64,000 nt of DNA from assembly GCF_014216315.1 (NCBI RefSeq), contig NZ_CP045702.1:4278001-4342000 (forward strand). Reading direction: 5' to 3'. The notes under the pieces were generated by a model. The model did not search any database, was not told the DNA's origin, and worked only from the letters and a program-made list of their open reading frames with translations. Below, one piece after another: positions 32,766 through 41,295 of the stretch (the first letter of the stretch is position 1; each line of letters begins with the position of its first letter). Position numbers and translations under genes: made by a program. The stretch comes from Streptomyces finlayi (GTDB lineage: Bacteria > Actinomycetota > Actinomycetes > Streptomycetales > Streptomycetaceae).

Positions 32766-33043
32766 GCCCTGTGCGGCTGGCCGCTTACGACGACGGCATG
32801 ATCTGGTCCTTCGGGTCCATGGGATTCATCCTCTTGTGCGCGGTTCTCGTGATCTGGCCGACGATCGCGGTGTGGCGTGCCAAGACCATGATGTCCAGGG
32901 AGAGCGACTACAAGAGCATCGCGGAGAAGGCGGTGATCGCCCAGCAGGACATGGAGCGGGAACTGGTCGAGGTGCGCCTCCAGCTCAACGACGTGAGCGA
33001 CCGGGTCAAGACCGTCGAGCGGGTCCTCAAGGACGTCGAGTGA
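32762..33043 (+). CDS. Small membrane protein with coiled coil
   Basis: 93 residues: a short N-terminus, one transmembrane segment at about 15-34 (SFGSMGFILLCAVLVIWPTI), then a cytoplasmic coiled coil to the end (AEKAVIAQQDMERELVEVRL). It is translated together with the ArsR-type regulator. By analogy it could tether or sense for the regulator, but no family function is known to me. Confidence 0.65.
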   Translation: MSPVRLAAYDDGMIWSFGSMGFILLCAVLVIWPTIAVWRAKTMMSRESDYKSIAEKAVIAQQDMERELVEVRLQLNDVSDRVKTVERVLKDVE

Positions 33044-33241
33044 CTCGACGCCGCCCGGTTGTACGTCTCCGGGAGTCTCTTGAAGATCTTGCTCCGGCCG
33101 CCCGGTTCACCCTGGATCGCCGGTAAATGTCAATCCGGTTGAACCGGTGCAAGCCGGACGCATTTTCAAGAGCGTCATCAGACTCCTAGGGGCTCATCCT
33201 CAGAGCCCCTCACCCGCACCCCCGGCTGGGCGGACAACTCC

Positions 33242-33790
33242 GTGTTCAGGAACGCCGTAATGACCGAGACGCCGACGGCCGCCCTGGCGGTGGCCCCCGA
33301 GCCGGCGGCCGAGCCCGCACCGCGCCAGGGCGGAGTCCGTCCGCCGGGTGCCGGCGGTGACCTGGTGCTGGCGAACAGCGGCATCGTGGTCCGGCTGGTT
33401 CCGAACCCGGCTTTCGACGGCCGCCCCGCACTCGCCCTGCTGTCCGATGACGAACCGGTGGCGCTGACCCCGGCCCTGGCCGGTTCCGGCCGAGTGCTGG
33501 CCGGGGCGCTGCACGGCCGGCGCGGTGAGCGGCCGTGGTCACTGACCTGGGGCCGGTTGCTCGCCGGTGAGTTCAGCGTCTGCGCGGAGTTCGTCGGCGA
33601 GACGCAAGGAGGCGCCCCGCGCACGGCACCGGACTGATCGCGCGGTACATCCACACCTACCTCACGGGCACCGACTGGTCCTTCGAGGAGACCGGGCCGT
33701 ACGACCTGTCCGCGGAGTCCGCCGAGGGCTTCCGCTCCTACCTCGGAAGCACCGGCGACGACAGCCGGGTCACTGTGCACGACAGCGTAT
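33242..33790 (+). pseudogene. Unknown protein, frameshifted
   Basis: The first frame reads MFRNAVMTETPTAALAVAPE ... GGDLVLANSGIVVRLVPNPA ... LLAGEFSVCAEFVGETQGG and stops at about 33637. From about 33630 the sense continues in another frame (GTGLIARYIHTYLTGTDWSF ... EGFRSYLGSTGDDSRVTV). The junction needs a small indel near 33610. No family is recognised. Confidence 0.4.
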
Positions 33791-34100
33791 CTCCCGGACC
33801 AGCGACCGATTGTCGTCGCGCTTCCTGCGTTCCTGGAAGTCCCGGCGGATCAGCAGCAGGGTGAGCAGCGACAACAGCTGACCGAGGGCGGCGAAGGCGA
33901 ATGGCAGCCAGCGGGTCAGGGCGAGCGGCGCGGTCCTCAGCGGCCCGCCGATGAGCCCAGCAGCTGGTGCGACCCGTGCGGCTGAACCCGGCGGATCTGC
34001 TCGACGTAGTCGTCGGTCATCTCCTCGATCGTCCGCGAAGTCGGGCCTGGCGCTGGAGCAGCACTGCGAGTCGGCGCTGCGTAGCCGTCTCCTGCTGGAG
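33790..34100 (-). pseudogene. C-terminal remnant of a membrane protein
   Basis: On the minus strand, TIEEMTDDYVEQIRRVQPHG in one frame and, after a shift, PLALTRWLPFAFAALGQLLS plus LLTLLLIRRDFQERRKRDDN in another form the end of a protein with at least one membrane helix and a basic tail. There is no start, and the downstream side abuts the broken gene on the other strand. Function unknown. Confidence 0.35.
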
Positions 34101-34210
34101 AGCCGAAGCGCGCATGCCGGCTGTTCTGGCGTCCAACGTGCTGGGAGCTGAGACAGTACGCTGAGCTCAGCGGGATCGGGCCCGCCCGCATGGTGTCCGG
34201 GAGGTGCGTC

Positions 34211-34777
34211 ATGACTGCCGAGATGGCAGCCCCTGCGTGGATGCACGAGCAGATCACCGCGGAGCAGTACGACTCCTGGTCCGAGGAGCAGTGTGCGGGG
34301 ATCGAGATCGTGGACGGGATGGTTGTTGTGAGCCCCAGTGCGTCCAAGCGCCACAACCGGCTTGCTCGGATCCTGGCGAATTCCTTGGAGGAGGCTGCGG
34401 GGGCTGAGTGGAATGCCGATACCGACTTCGATGTCCGTCTCCAGGACGTCCCGCTCACGAATCGGCGCCCGGATGTCGTTGTGTACCGTGCGGACTCGAT
34501 CGACATCACGCCCACCCGTCCTGAGCACGTGCTGCTCGTCGTGGAGGTCGTCTCGCCGGGATCGGAGACCACCGATCGGATCGTGAAGACGGACCAGTAC
34601 GCCAAGTCCGGTATCGCCTTCTACTGGAGGGTCGAGCAGGCCGCGACCGGCGTCCCTCTCGTCTACACCTACGTTCTGGACCCTGCTGCCAGGGTCTACC
34701 GGGACGGGGAAGTGTTCACCGGCGTCGTCAAGGTTTCGGCGCCCTTCGCGGTGGAGGTCGACCTCGGCAGGATCTGA
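34211..34777 (+). CDS. Uma2-family endonuclease-like protein
   Basis: 188 residues from ATG 34211 behind GAGGTG. The fold signature of the Uma2 family is clear: EIVDGMVVVSPSASKRHNRL, DVRLQDVPLTNRRPDVVVY (acidic Asp of the PD-(D/E)XK core), LLVVEVVSPGSETTDRIVK with Glu and Lys, and a conserved FYWRVE. These proteins are very abundant in Streptomyces and are predicted nucleases of unknown purpose. It is the last intact gene of the third island. Confidence 0.85.
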   Translation: MTAEMAAPAWMHEQITAEQYDSWSEEQCAGIEIVDGMVVVSPSASKRHNRLARILANSLEEAAGAEWNADTDFDVRLQDVPLTNRRPDVVVYRADSIDITPTRPEHVLLVVEVVSPGSETTDRIVKTDQYAKSGIAFYWRVEQAATGVPLVYTYVLDPAARVYRDGEVFTGVVKVSAPFAVEVDLGRI

Positions 34778-34940
34778 TCGCCTTCTGAAGGCGACCCCGG
34801 TTCGCGTGAGCGCCGCGTGAGCGGACTGGGTGGCCCTAGGGTGGACTCAGCGTCATAGTGATCAAGGTCAGGCGTCTGTGACCTGGGGAAACGAGATTCT
34901 GTGGCACCGCCCGGCACCAACTGGGATGATTTTGTGAGCC

Positions 34941-34985
34941 CTCGTGATGCGTAGGTCTCGGGTTCGAATCCCGAAGGCGGCTCCA
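34941..34985 (+). repeat. Attachment site E: distal 3' half of tRNA-Thr
   Basis: It begins CTCGTGATGCG (A to G in the anticodon loop), followed by the same T-arm, acceptor strand AGGCGGC, T and CCA. Being the rightmost copy, it probably marks the boundary to the original chromosome. The 40 bases ahead are related to those before site C. Confidence 0.9.
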
Positions 34986-34988
34986 TTG

Positions 34989-35023
34989 AAAGCCCAGCTC
35001 GGACTCTGTCTGAGCTGGGCTTT
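34989..35023 (+). terminator. Terminator following attachment site E
   Basis: 12-bp perfect stem AAAGCCCAGCTC (34989-35000) with GAGCTGGGCTTT (35012-35023), then TTCCTGGTT. It is likely to be the original terminator of the tRNA-Thr gene. Confidence 0.8.
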
Positions 35024-35112
35024 CCTGGTTCTGGTGACCTTGCAGTCCGCTGCCGGTCGTCGCCCCGTGGCCGTGGACGCCGGGAGGGCGACCGGTCGGC
35101 CGCCGGGGGTGA

Positions 35113-35808
35113 TCAGGCCGGCACGGGCAGCGTCGCCGTCGTGACGATGATTCCGCGGCGGACCAGCCACCGGCCGCTGAACCCGGACACCGGGTGGCCG
35201 TCCGGCGTTTGCCCCTGGAACCGGATGCGTGCGGTGAAGCTCCCCGTTGCCTCTCCGGCGGAAGGTGCGGCCGTGGGCCGGGGGTCCGCCACGGCGTGGA
35301 CGGTGGCGTCGGCGAAGTCGAGTTCGATGCCTGTCATCGGGAACCACGCCTTGTAGACGCTCTCCTTGGCGCTGAACAGCAGCCGGGGCCAGTGGACCAC
35401 GCCGTCCCGGGGGGCGGCGTCGAGATGGCGGAGGTCTTCGGCCGTCGCGATCGACCCCAGAACTCCGTCCGGCAGCGCCTCGTTGGGTTCGGCGTCGATG
35501 CCGATCGCGTGAAAGGCGGTGCTGTGGGCCACCGCCGCGGCCCGGTAGCCGGCGCAGTGGGTGAGACTGCCGACCACGCCCGTGGGCCACTGCGGGACGT
35601 TTCTGACGCCGGGGAGTATGGGCACGGGAGGCAGCCCCAGTCCGGACAGTGCGGCGCGTGCGCAGGCCCGCGCGGTGGCGAACTCGCGCCGCCGGGATTC
35701 CACCGCGTTCCGGACCAGCGCCCTTTCCTCGGGGTAGAGGGCGTCCCAGCCGTGGTCCTCGAAGGAATCGGCCGAGGACACGGCCGGGGGTACCAGCTGC
35801 GCGATCAC
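35113..35808 (-). CDS. 4'-phosphopantetheinyl transferase
   Basis: 231 residues from a GTG at 35806-35808 that overlaps the upstream stop (GTGA). Family motifs are GVVGSLTHCAGY, the Mg-binding AIGIDAEPNE and the LLFSAKESVYKAWFP motif, as in the EntD/NpgA-type group. It transfers the phosphopantetheine arm from CoA to carrier proteins of polyketide or nonribosomal peptide synthases. It is coupled to a metallophosphoesterase gene, an arrangement recurrent in Streptomyces. No carrier-protein gene is nearby, so it likely serves clusters elsewhere. Confidence 0.9.
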   Translation of the reverse strand: MIAQLVPPAVSSADSFEDHGWDALYPEERALVRNAVESRRREFATARACARAALSGLGLPPVPILPGVRNVPQWPTGVVGSLTHCAGYRAAAVAHSTAFHAIGIDAEPNEALPDGVLGSIATAEDLRHLDAAPRDGVVHWPRLLFSAKESVYKAWFPMTGIELDFADATVHAVADPRPTAAPSAGEATGSFTARIRFQGQTPDGHPVSGFSGRWLVRRGIIVTTATLPVPA

Positions 35809-36662
35809 CGTCCCACCCCGGTCCCGTCGTAGGGCAGGACCTGCCGGAGCAGCCCCTTGGGGTGGCCGCGACGCCGCCACTCGCGTGGGTAGCCGACGGA
35901 GACCTCCTCGAACCGGACGCCGTCGTACCAGGTGGTGCGCGGGATGTGCAGGTGTCCGTACACGACGGCGGTGGTGCTGAACCGGGTGTGCCAGTCCGCC
36001 GTCGCCTCCGTGCCGCACCACTGGGCGAACTCCGGATGGTGCAGGACGTCCGTCGGCGCTCTGAGCAACGGGAAGTGGTTGACCAGGACCAGCGGTACGG
36101 CCGGGTCGTGGGCTTCGAGCCGCCGTCGTGTCGACTCGACCCTGGCGCGGCACCAGTCCTCGCGGCCCAGGTACGGCTCGGGGTGCAGCAGGTACTCGTC
36201 CGTGCAGACGATCCCGCGCTCGTGTGCGATCCGCAGGGCCTCCTCCTTGGTCGCCGCGCCGGCGGGACGGAAGGTGTAGTCGTACAGGAGGAAGAGGGGG
36301 GCGACCGCGACCGGACCGGCGGGGTCCGCCCAGACCGGGTACGGGTCCTCGGGCGTGACCACGCCCAAGTCGCGGCAGATGTCCACGAGATGCCGGTAGC
36401 GCGCCTCACCGCGCAGCTGTACCGGATCGCTCTTGACCGTCCACAGCTCGTGGTTGCCGGGCGTCCAGATCACCTTGGCGAAGCGCTGCGCGAGCAGCGC
36501 GAGGGACCGCTGGATGTCGGCGCACAGCTCGGCGACGTCCCCGGCCACGATCAGCCAGTCATCGCCCGTCGTGGGCCGCAGGGACTCCAGGATCGGGACG
36601 TTGTCCGCCACCCCGGTGTGCAGATCGCTGACGGCGAGCAGCCTCGGTACGGGCGCCGCCAT
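35805..36662 (-). CDS. Metallophosphoesterase
   Basis: 285 residues with the calcineurin-like metal motifs in order: AVSDLHTG, IVAGDVAE, WTPGNHELW, NHFPLL and VVYGHLHIPR. It is probably a cytoplasmic phosphohydrolase with an unknown substrate. It is translationally coupled to the phosphopantetheinyl transferase gene; a link to CoA or phosphopantetheine turnover is possible but not shown by the sequence. Confidence 0.85.
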   Translation of the reverse strand: MAAPVPRLLAVSDLHTGVADNVPILESLRPTTGDDWLIVAGDVAELCADIQRSLALLAQRFAKVIWTPGNHELWTVKSDPVQLRGEARYRHLVDICRDLGVVTPEDPYPVWADPAGPVAVAPLFLLYDYTFRPAGAATKEEALRIAHERGIVCTDEYLLHPEPYLGREDWCRARVESTRRRLEAHDPAVPLVLVNHFPLLRAPTDVLHHPEFAQWCGTEATADWHTRFSTTAVVYGHLHIPRTTWYDGVRFEEVSVGYPREWRRRGHPKGLLRQVLPYDGTGVGR

Positions 36663-36910
36663 CAGCGTGCGCCGAGTTCTTGTAGTGATTCATGGCGACA
36701 TGTCGATTTCGCGACCATCGGTAACGGCTCCCCCGTGAAACGGCTGGGCTTCCTGGTGCCCAAGAGGTGGTCTACCGGAGCGCATGGGAGAAGCACAAGG
36801 TCCTCCTGTCTGCCGGACAGGCCTGAACAGGACCATGGTGATGGCCCTTGTACCGTGGGCGGCGTGTGGGTGGAGCCGTGAGGGCAGTCCGCCCAGGGGA
36901 GGTCGAACAC

Positions 36911-37810
36911 ATGCGTGCGGTGGGGCTTTCGGCGGATCGTCCCGGGCCTCTGGTCCCGGTGGAGTGGCTCGCGGAGCGGCTCGGTTCGCCGGGCCTGGTA
37001 GTGCTCGACGCGTCGGTCAGTGCGCACCGGAGTCCGGACCGGGGTGCGCACCGGGCTGTCGACCGGAGTGTCGACATGGGTGCGGACCGGCGGATCCCGG
37101 GGGCGCGGGTCTTCGATCTCGACGGTGCGCTGTCCGACCACTCCGGACCGCTGCCGCACACCATGCCCGGTCCGGAAGCCTTCGCGCGCGAGATGCGGGC
37201 GGTGGGCGTCCATGACGCCGACACCGTGATCGTCTACGACGCGGCAGGCGTCTACTCGAGTGCCCGCGCCTGGTGGATGCTGCGGGCGATGGGTTTCGAC
37301 CGCGTCGCCGTGCTCGACGGCGGGCTGCCCGCATGGTCAGGAGCCGGGCTGCCATGCGAGAGCGGGGACGCGGCCGCGTGGCCGGAGGGTGACTTCACCG
37401 CCCGGCCGCGTCCCGGGCTCGTCGTCGGGAGCGATGAGGTCGCGGCGGCACTCTCCGACCCGGAGGCCGTCGTCATCGACGCCCGCGCCCGGGGGCGGTT
37501 CACCGGGACGGCACCCGAGCCCCGGGCGGGGCTGCGGGGCGGCCATATGCCCGGGGCGGTGAATCTTCCCTTCGTCGAACTCCAGCGGGAGGGGCGGATG
37601 CTTCCGGTCCCGGAGCTGCGAGCCGCCTTCGCCGGCCTCGTGGGAGAGCGCGAGCGGCTGGTGTTCAGCTGCGGGTCCGGGGTCACCGCCTGCGTACTGG
37701 CGCTGGGCGCCGAACTGGCCGGATACCGCGCGCTGTCCGTGTACGACGGGTCCTGGAGCGAGTGGGGCCTCCCGTCGGAGCGGCCCGTGGTGACCGGAGA
37801 GCGCAACTGA
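36911..37810 (+). CDS. Sulfurtransferase with two rhodanese domains
   Basis: 299 residues from ATG 36911 behind GGGGAGG. The N-terminal inactive domain (to about 150) and C-terminal catalytic domain follow the tandem rhodanese layout. The catalytic loop is FSCGSGVTACVLALG, the CG-GVTA form seen in 3-mercaptopyruvate sulfurtransferases. An insertion of about 25 residues near position 40 (SPDRGAHRAVDRSVDMGAD) is made of short Arg/Asp repeats not expected in the family. Cytoplasmic sulfur transfer is the likely role. Confidence 0.85.
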   Translation: MRAVGLSADRPGPLVPVEWLAERLGSPGLVVLDASVSAHRSPDRGAHRAVDRSVDMGADRRIPGARVFDLDGALSDHSGPLPHTMPGPEAFAREMRAVGVHDADTVIVYDAAGVYSSARAWWMLRAMGFDRVAVLDGGLPAWSGAGLPCESGDAAAWPEGDFTARPRPGLVVGSDEVAAALSDPEAVVIDARARGRFTGTAPEPRAGLRGGHMPGAVNLPFVELQREGRMLPVPELRAAFAGLVGERERLVFSCGSGVTACVLALGAELAGYRALSVYDGSWSEWGLPSERPVVTGERN

Positions 37811-37821
37811 CGGTACGTCAC

Positions 37822-39150
37822 TCACTCGCGCATGCCGCCGAGTTCGACGGGCCGGGTGCGCAGGGCCGCCAGCGCCGGAAGTACGGCGGAGACCGTGGCC
37901 AGGGCGGTGCTCGCGGCCAGGAGGGCGCTCACGGCGCCCCAGGGCACGAGCACCGGTGAGCTCACGGAGAGCAGTTCCAGGGCGCCCTTGACGCCCAGGA
38001 GGTTCAGAGCGGCGACAGCGCCGCCGAGGACCGCACCCACGACCACGACGACCAGGGCCTCGACGGTGACCAGCCACAGGACCTGCGGTTTCGTGGCACC
38101 GGTGAGGCGGAGCACCGCAAGGTCGCGGACCCGGTCGGTGGTGGCCATCACCAACGTGTTGGCGAGGGCGATGCCCGTGTACAGAAGGGCGATCCCGAGG
38201 ATCAGCAGCATGCCCATGCGGGTGTTCTCGCTGGTGCGCGGGTAGTGCTCGCTCACCCAGGTGTCCTTCGTCAGGACCGGGGTCGCGGTGTCCCGTCCGG
38301 CCTCCTCCAGGAGGGCGGCTGTGGCCGAACGGTTCGCTTCCGTACGGAGTTTGATGTCGATGCGGTCGATCGCTGCGCCGGCCGCGTTCTTCGGGGTCAC
38401 ATACACCCCGTTCGAGCCGGTGCCGACGCGCAGGACCGCCGCGATGCGCAGGGACGTCTTGCGGCCGTCGCCGAGCCAGACGCTCACCCGCTGTCCGACG
38501 GCGCGGGTCTCCCACTCCTGGTTGACGACGATCGAATCGTCGTCGAGGTCGGCGATCCGGCCGGAGACCACGGGCAGACGGGCGACCTGGGCCAGGGCGG
38601 CCGGGTCGACGGCCCTCGCCTCGGACCGGATGAGCGCGGTGCCACCTTCCAGGACGGTGACCGCGCCGGAGCGCGAGGCGCTGGTGACCACTCCCGGGAT
38701 GTTCTGGGCCCGGGCCAGGAAGAGGGGGTCCAGCGTGCGGCCCTCGTCGGCCGCCACGACCCAGTCCGCGCCGGTCTGCGCCGCAGCTTCGGTGGCCTTG
38801 GCCCCGTTGACGGTGGCGACGGTGCCCAGCAGAGAGACGGCCAGGGCCACGGTGATCAGGACAGGCGCCGCGACGGCCGCGGTGCGGCGTACCGAAGTGG
38901 AGGCGTTCTGCCGGGCCAGCAGGCCCGTAGCGCCCGGGAGCCGGGCGGGCAGCCAGGTCAGGAGACGGGTCAGCGGGCGCACCAGGAGCGGGGCGAAGAG
39001 CGCGAAGCCGACGATCAGCCACATCGGCTGGAGGATGTACGTCTTCCGCTTCAGTACGTCCCCCGGGTCGGTGACCAGTGCCCAGACGAGCAACCCGAGG
39101 CCGGTCAGCAGGACGGCGGAGCCGCACAGGAGCCCGGGCTCCAGGGGGTG
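37822..39150 (-). pseudogene. FtsX-type ABC transporter permease, N-terminal half lost
   Basis: About 430 residues remain, equivalent to the second half of a MacB/FtsX-type large permease: a membrane segment (FALFAPLLVRPLTRLLTWLP), the linker with LLARQNASTSVRRTAAVAAP, an extracellular domain and the final three helices (GIALLYTGIALANTLVMATT ... RTRPVELGGMRE). The 5' side ends abruptly near 39120-39150, where sequence from the end of a sensor kinase gene on the other strand begins, and there is an in-frame TAG shortly upstream. The partner ATPase gene is missing. ATG 39091-39093 could start a product, but it would lack half the transporter. Confidence 0.75.
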
Positions 39151-39281
39151 GCCGACCGCGTCTCGGTACTGGACGGCCGCCTGCTATTGTCCAGCCCGCC
39201 CGGAGGGCCGACCGTCTTCCGGCTGGACGTTCCCGTGTCCGCCCCGAAAGCCATGTCCCGTACGCCCACTGCCCCATGACA
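39130..39281 (+). pseudogene. C-terminal remnant of a sensor histidine kinase
   Basis: The frame reads GLQGVADRVSVLDGRLLLSS, then PPGGPTVFRLDVPVSAPKAM, to a TGA about 10 bases before the response regulator start. This is the G2 region and end of the ATPase domain in NarL-partner kinases. Everything before it is missing. It meets the truncated permease gene head-on. Confidence 0.65.
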
Positions 39282-39292
39282 TCGAGGATCTG

Positions 39293-39937
39293 ATGGTGCG
39301 CATCGTGCTGGCCGAGGACAGCGTGCTCCTGCGCGAGGGCCTCGTCGGTCTGCTGGAGCGGTTCGGCCACCAGGTCGTGGCGGGTGTCGGCACCGCCGGG
39401 GAGCTCACCGCCGCCGTCGAGGAGCACGGCCCGGACATCGTCGTGACGGATGTGCGGATGCCGCCGGGATTCTCGGACGAGGGCCTGCGGGCGGCTGTCG
39501 CCCTGCGTGAGTCCCGGCCGCGGCTGCCGGTACTCGTGCTCAGCCAGTATGTCCAGCGGGCCTACGCGGAGGAGTTGCTGGACTCCTCCGACGGTACGGG
39601 CGTCGGCTACCTCCTCAAGGAGCGCATCGGCAACGTGGAGGAGTTCGTCGACGCCCTCCGGCGGGTCGCCGACGGCGCCACCGTCGTCGACCCGGAGGTC
39701 GTACGCCACCTGCTCAGGCACCGCCGCGATCCGCTGTCCCGGCTCACCGCCCGCGAGCAGGAGGTGCTGGCGCTGATGGCCGAGGGACGCTCGAACGCCT
39801 CGGTGGCGCAGGCGATGTCGGTGAGCGAGGGAACGGTCAGCAAGCACTTCGGCTCGATCCTGACGAAGCTCGACCTCTCGCTGACGGACGGGACGAACCG
39901 CCGGGTGCTGGCCGTACTGGCCTATCTGCGGGGGTAG
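39293..39937 (+). CDS. NarL/LuxR-type response regulator
   Basis: 214 residues from ATG 39293 behind GAGGATC. Receiver domain: acidic pocket in IVLAEDSVLLREGLV, phosphoacceptor Asp in DIVVTDVRMPPGF, and Lys in GYLLKERIG. A LuxR-type helix-turn-helix follows (LTAREQEVLALMAEGRSNAS ... SVSEGTVSKHFGSIL). Its kinase is deleted just upstream, so it is an orphan and may now be controlled by another kinase or not at all. Its former target was probably the adjacent ABC transporter. Confidence 0.9.
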   Translation: MVRIVLAEDSVLLREGLVGLLERFGHQVVAGVGTAGELTAAVEEHGPDIVVTDVRMPPGFSDEGLRAAVALRESRPRLPVLVLSQYVQRAYAEELLDSSDGTGVGYLLKERIGNVEEFVDALRRVADGATVVDPEVVRHLLRHRRDPLSRLTAREQEVLALMAEGRSNASVAQAMSVSEGTVSKHFGSILTKLDLSLTDGTNRRVLAVLAYLRG

Positions 39938-39994
39938 GTAAGGCGTCGGGTCGGTCCGGCCGTGCCCGTCCGCGGGGGCGGGTACGGCGTCGGG

Positions 39995-40678
39995 TCAGCC
40001 GGCCGCCGAGGCGACCAGCTCGGCCGCCGTGTCGAGTACGTCCAGCTCGGCCCCGGTCAGGCACGGGTCCGCCGCCCGGAGCCTCTTGGCCCGGGCGAGA
40101 GCTTCGGGGGGCACGCCGCCGTCCTCGACGAGCAGGCCGACCAGGTCCCCGAGCAGGGCCCGGAGGGCCGGCCACGCAGGGAACGACGGGTCGAGCGATA
40201 CCTGGGCCAGGATCAGGCACGACATGGCCCGGTCCAGTTCCGGTGGCCCCTCCGAGGCATTGCTCCAGTCGATCACCACCGGCCCATGGGGCGTCAGCAT
40301 CACGTTCTCGGGATGCAGATCGAGGTGGAGGATCCGGTCGTCGGGGTCGTGGGACAGCCGGGGCGGGATCGTGTGCAGCTCGCGCAGGAGCCGCGCCAGC
40401 GTCTCGGCGCCCTCCGGCCCGCTGAGTGTGCCCGTGAGCAGGGCCTCGGCCATGGTCGGCCCGGTCAGCCGTTGCAGGACCAGATCGGAAGCCGACATCG
40501 CGGGTCCCACGGGCGGGCCTATGCGCGGGACCGGGAATCCGGTGGCGGCGAGATAGGCCATGACGGCCAGTTCGGGGGTGGCGTCGGTGCCGTCGCGGTA
40601 GCGGCGCAGGACCCAGGACTCGTCGATCGCGTACACATCGGCGGTGCGTCCTGAGCCCAGTGGTTGGCCTGTGTGCAT
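39995..40678 (-). CDS. Aminoglycoside phosphotransferase-like kinase
   Basis: 227 residues. APH/choline-kinase fold with catalytic loop ILHLDLHPENVMLT and metal-binding VVIDWSNA. The N-terminal lobe has SGRTADVYAIDESWVLRRYR. Small kinases of this type in Streptomyces are usually of unknown substrate; antibiotic resistance is not implied without other evidence. Transcribed away from the response regulator. Confidence 0.8.
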   Translation of the reverse strand: MHTGQPLGSGRTADVYAIDESWVLRRYRDGTDATPELAVMAYLAATGFPVPRIGPPVGPAMSASDLVLQRLTGPTMAEALLTGTLSGPEGAETLARLLRELHTIPPRLSHDPDDRILHLDLHPENVMLTPHGPVVIDWSNASEGPPELDRAMSCLILAQVSLDPSFPAWPALRALLGDLVGLLVEDGGVPPEALARAKRLRAADPCLTGAELDVLDTAAELVASAAG

Positions 40679-40753
40679 GAGGGGAACCTACCCGGGCCGC
40701 CGCCGGAGGGGGAGCCCGTACCGCGCCACAGTCCTGCCGGCCGAGTCCGGCCA

Positions 40754-40816
40754 CCACCTGAGCCGCCCGGGCCGCTACCTGAGCCGCCCGGGCCGCTACC
40801 TGAGCCGCCCCGGTCG
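40754..40816. repeat. 21-bp tandem repeat, three copies
   Basis: Three head-to-tail copies of CTACCTGAGCCGCCCGGGCC(G), the first and last slightly changed, lie upstream of the kinase-like gene in non-coding DNA. Confidence 0.8.
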
Positions 40817-40959
40817 CCTCGGTGGCGCCCCCGAACGCGAAGTGAGGGGGCGGACGGCATCTCCTTTGGCGTCCAACGCGCGGCTACGTTTTCGGCGATC
40901 CCTGACCGGACTCCCCGCCCCGGAGCCCGACACCCCTCGCACAAGCAGAGTTACCTGGA

Positions 40960-41290
40960 GATCACCACACTGCGCAGACGCGCGCTCATCGCGTGCACCG
41001 CCACGGCGGCCGTGGGCGCTCCCGCCCTCGCAGGTCTGACCGGAACCGCGTCCGCCGACCCCACGGGCACGGCGACCACCCCCTCCGCCGCCGAGGCCGA
41101 GCAGGTGTCGCCCGGGGGTGGACGGCCTACACCATGCGTCCCGACGGCATGCGCGTCGTGGTCACGGCCTTTCGACTCCGGCGACCAGTCTTCGGCCGCG
41201 ACCCGGCCCGAGCCCGCGGTGACCATGGAGCAGCTCACCACTCCGGCAACCAGCGGGGAGTGGCTGAAGCTCCAGGAGTGCCCACCGGGG
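40960..41290 (+). pseudogene. Possible remnant of a secreted protein
   Basis: The frame TLRRRALIACTATAAVGAPA, LAGLTGTASADPT looks like a signal peptide with an AxA cleavage site but lacks an ATG/GTG start (only CTG/TTG-type options). After about 50 residues the sense seems to continue in another frame (WTAYTMRPDGMRVVVTAF) and then ends. Probably a decayed gene; its identity is not clear. Confidence 0.3.
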
Positions 41291-41295
41291 TGGCC

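Larger units (their letters stand above)
30066..34985. mobile_element. Third island of the tRNA-Thr array, with a dead integrase
   Basis: It is bounded by tRNA-Thr 3' copies ending at 30065 and 34985. A tyrosine integrase remnant lies 46 bases after the left copy and points towards it, the usual position of an integrase in tRNA-targeted elements. The remnant lacks its N-terminus and has an in-frame amber codon, so the island cannot excise by itself. Cargo is a secreted HAF-like protein, an ArsR-type regulator pair, broken unknown genes and a Uma2 endonuclease. Confidence 0.6.

Noticed and set aside
34696..34986. Minus-strand ORF beginning MEPPSGFEPETYASRG at site E
   Set aside because: Another antisense translation of the tRNA copy, overlapping the Uma2 gene end.
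37337..39847. 836-codon minus-strand ORF over rhodanese, permease and response regulator
   Set aside because: Out-of-frame reading of three recognised genes; composition dominated by Arg/Gly/Pro.
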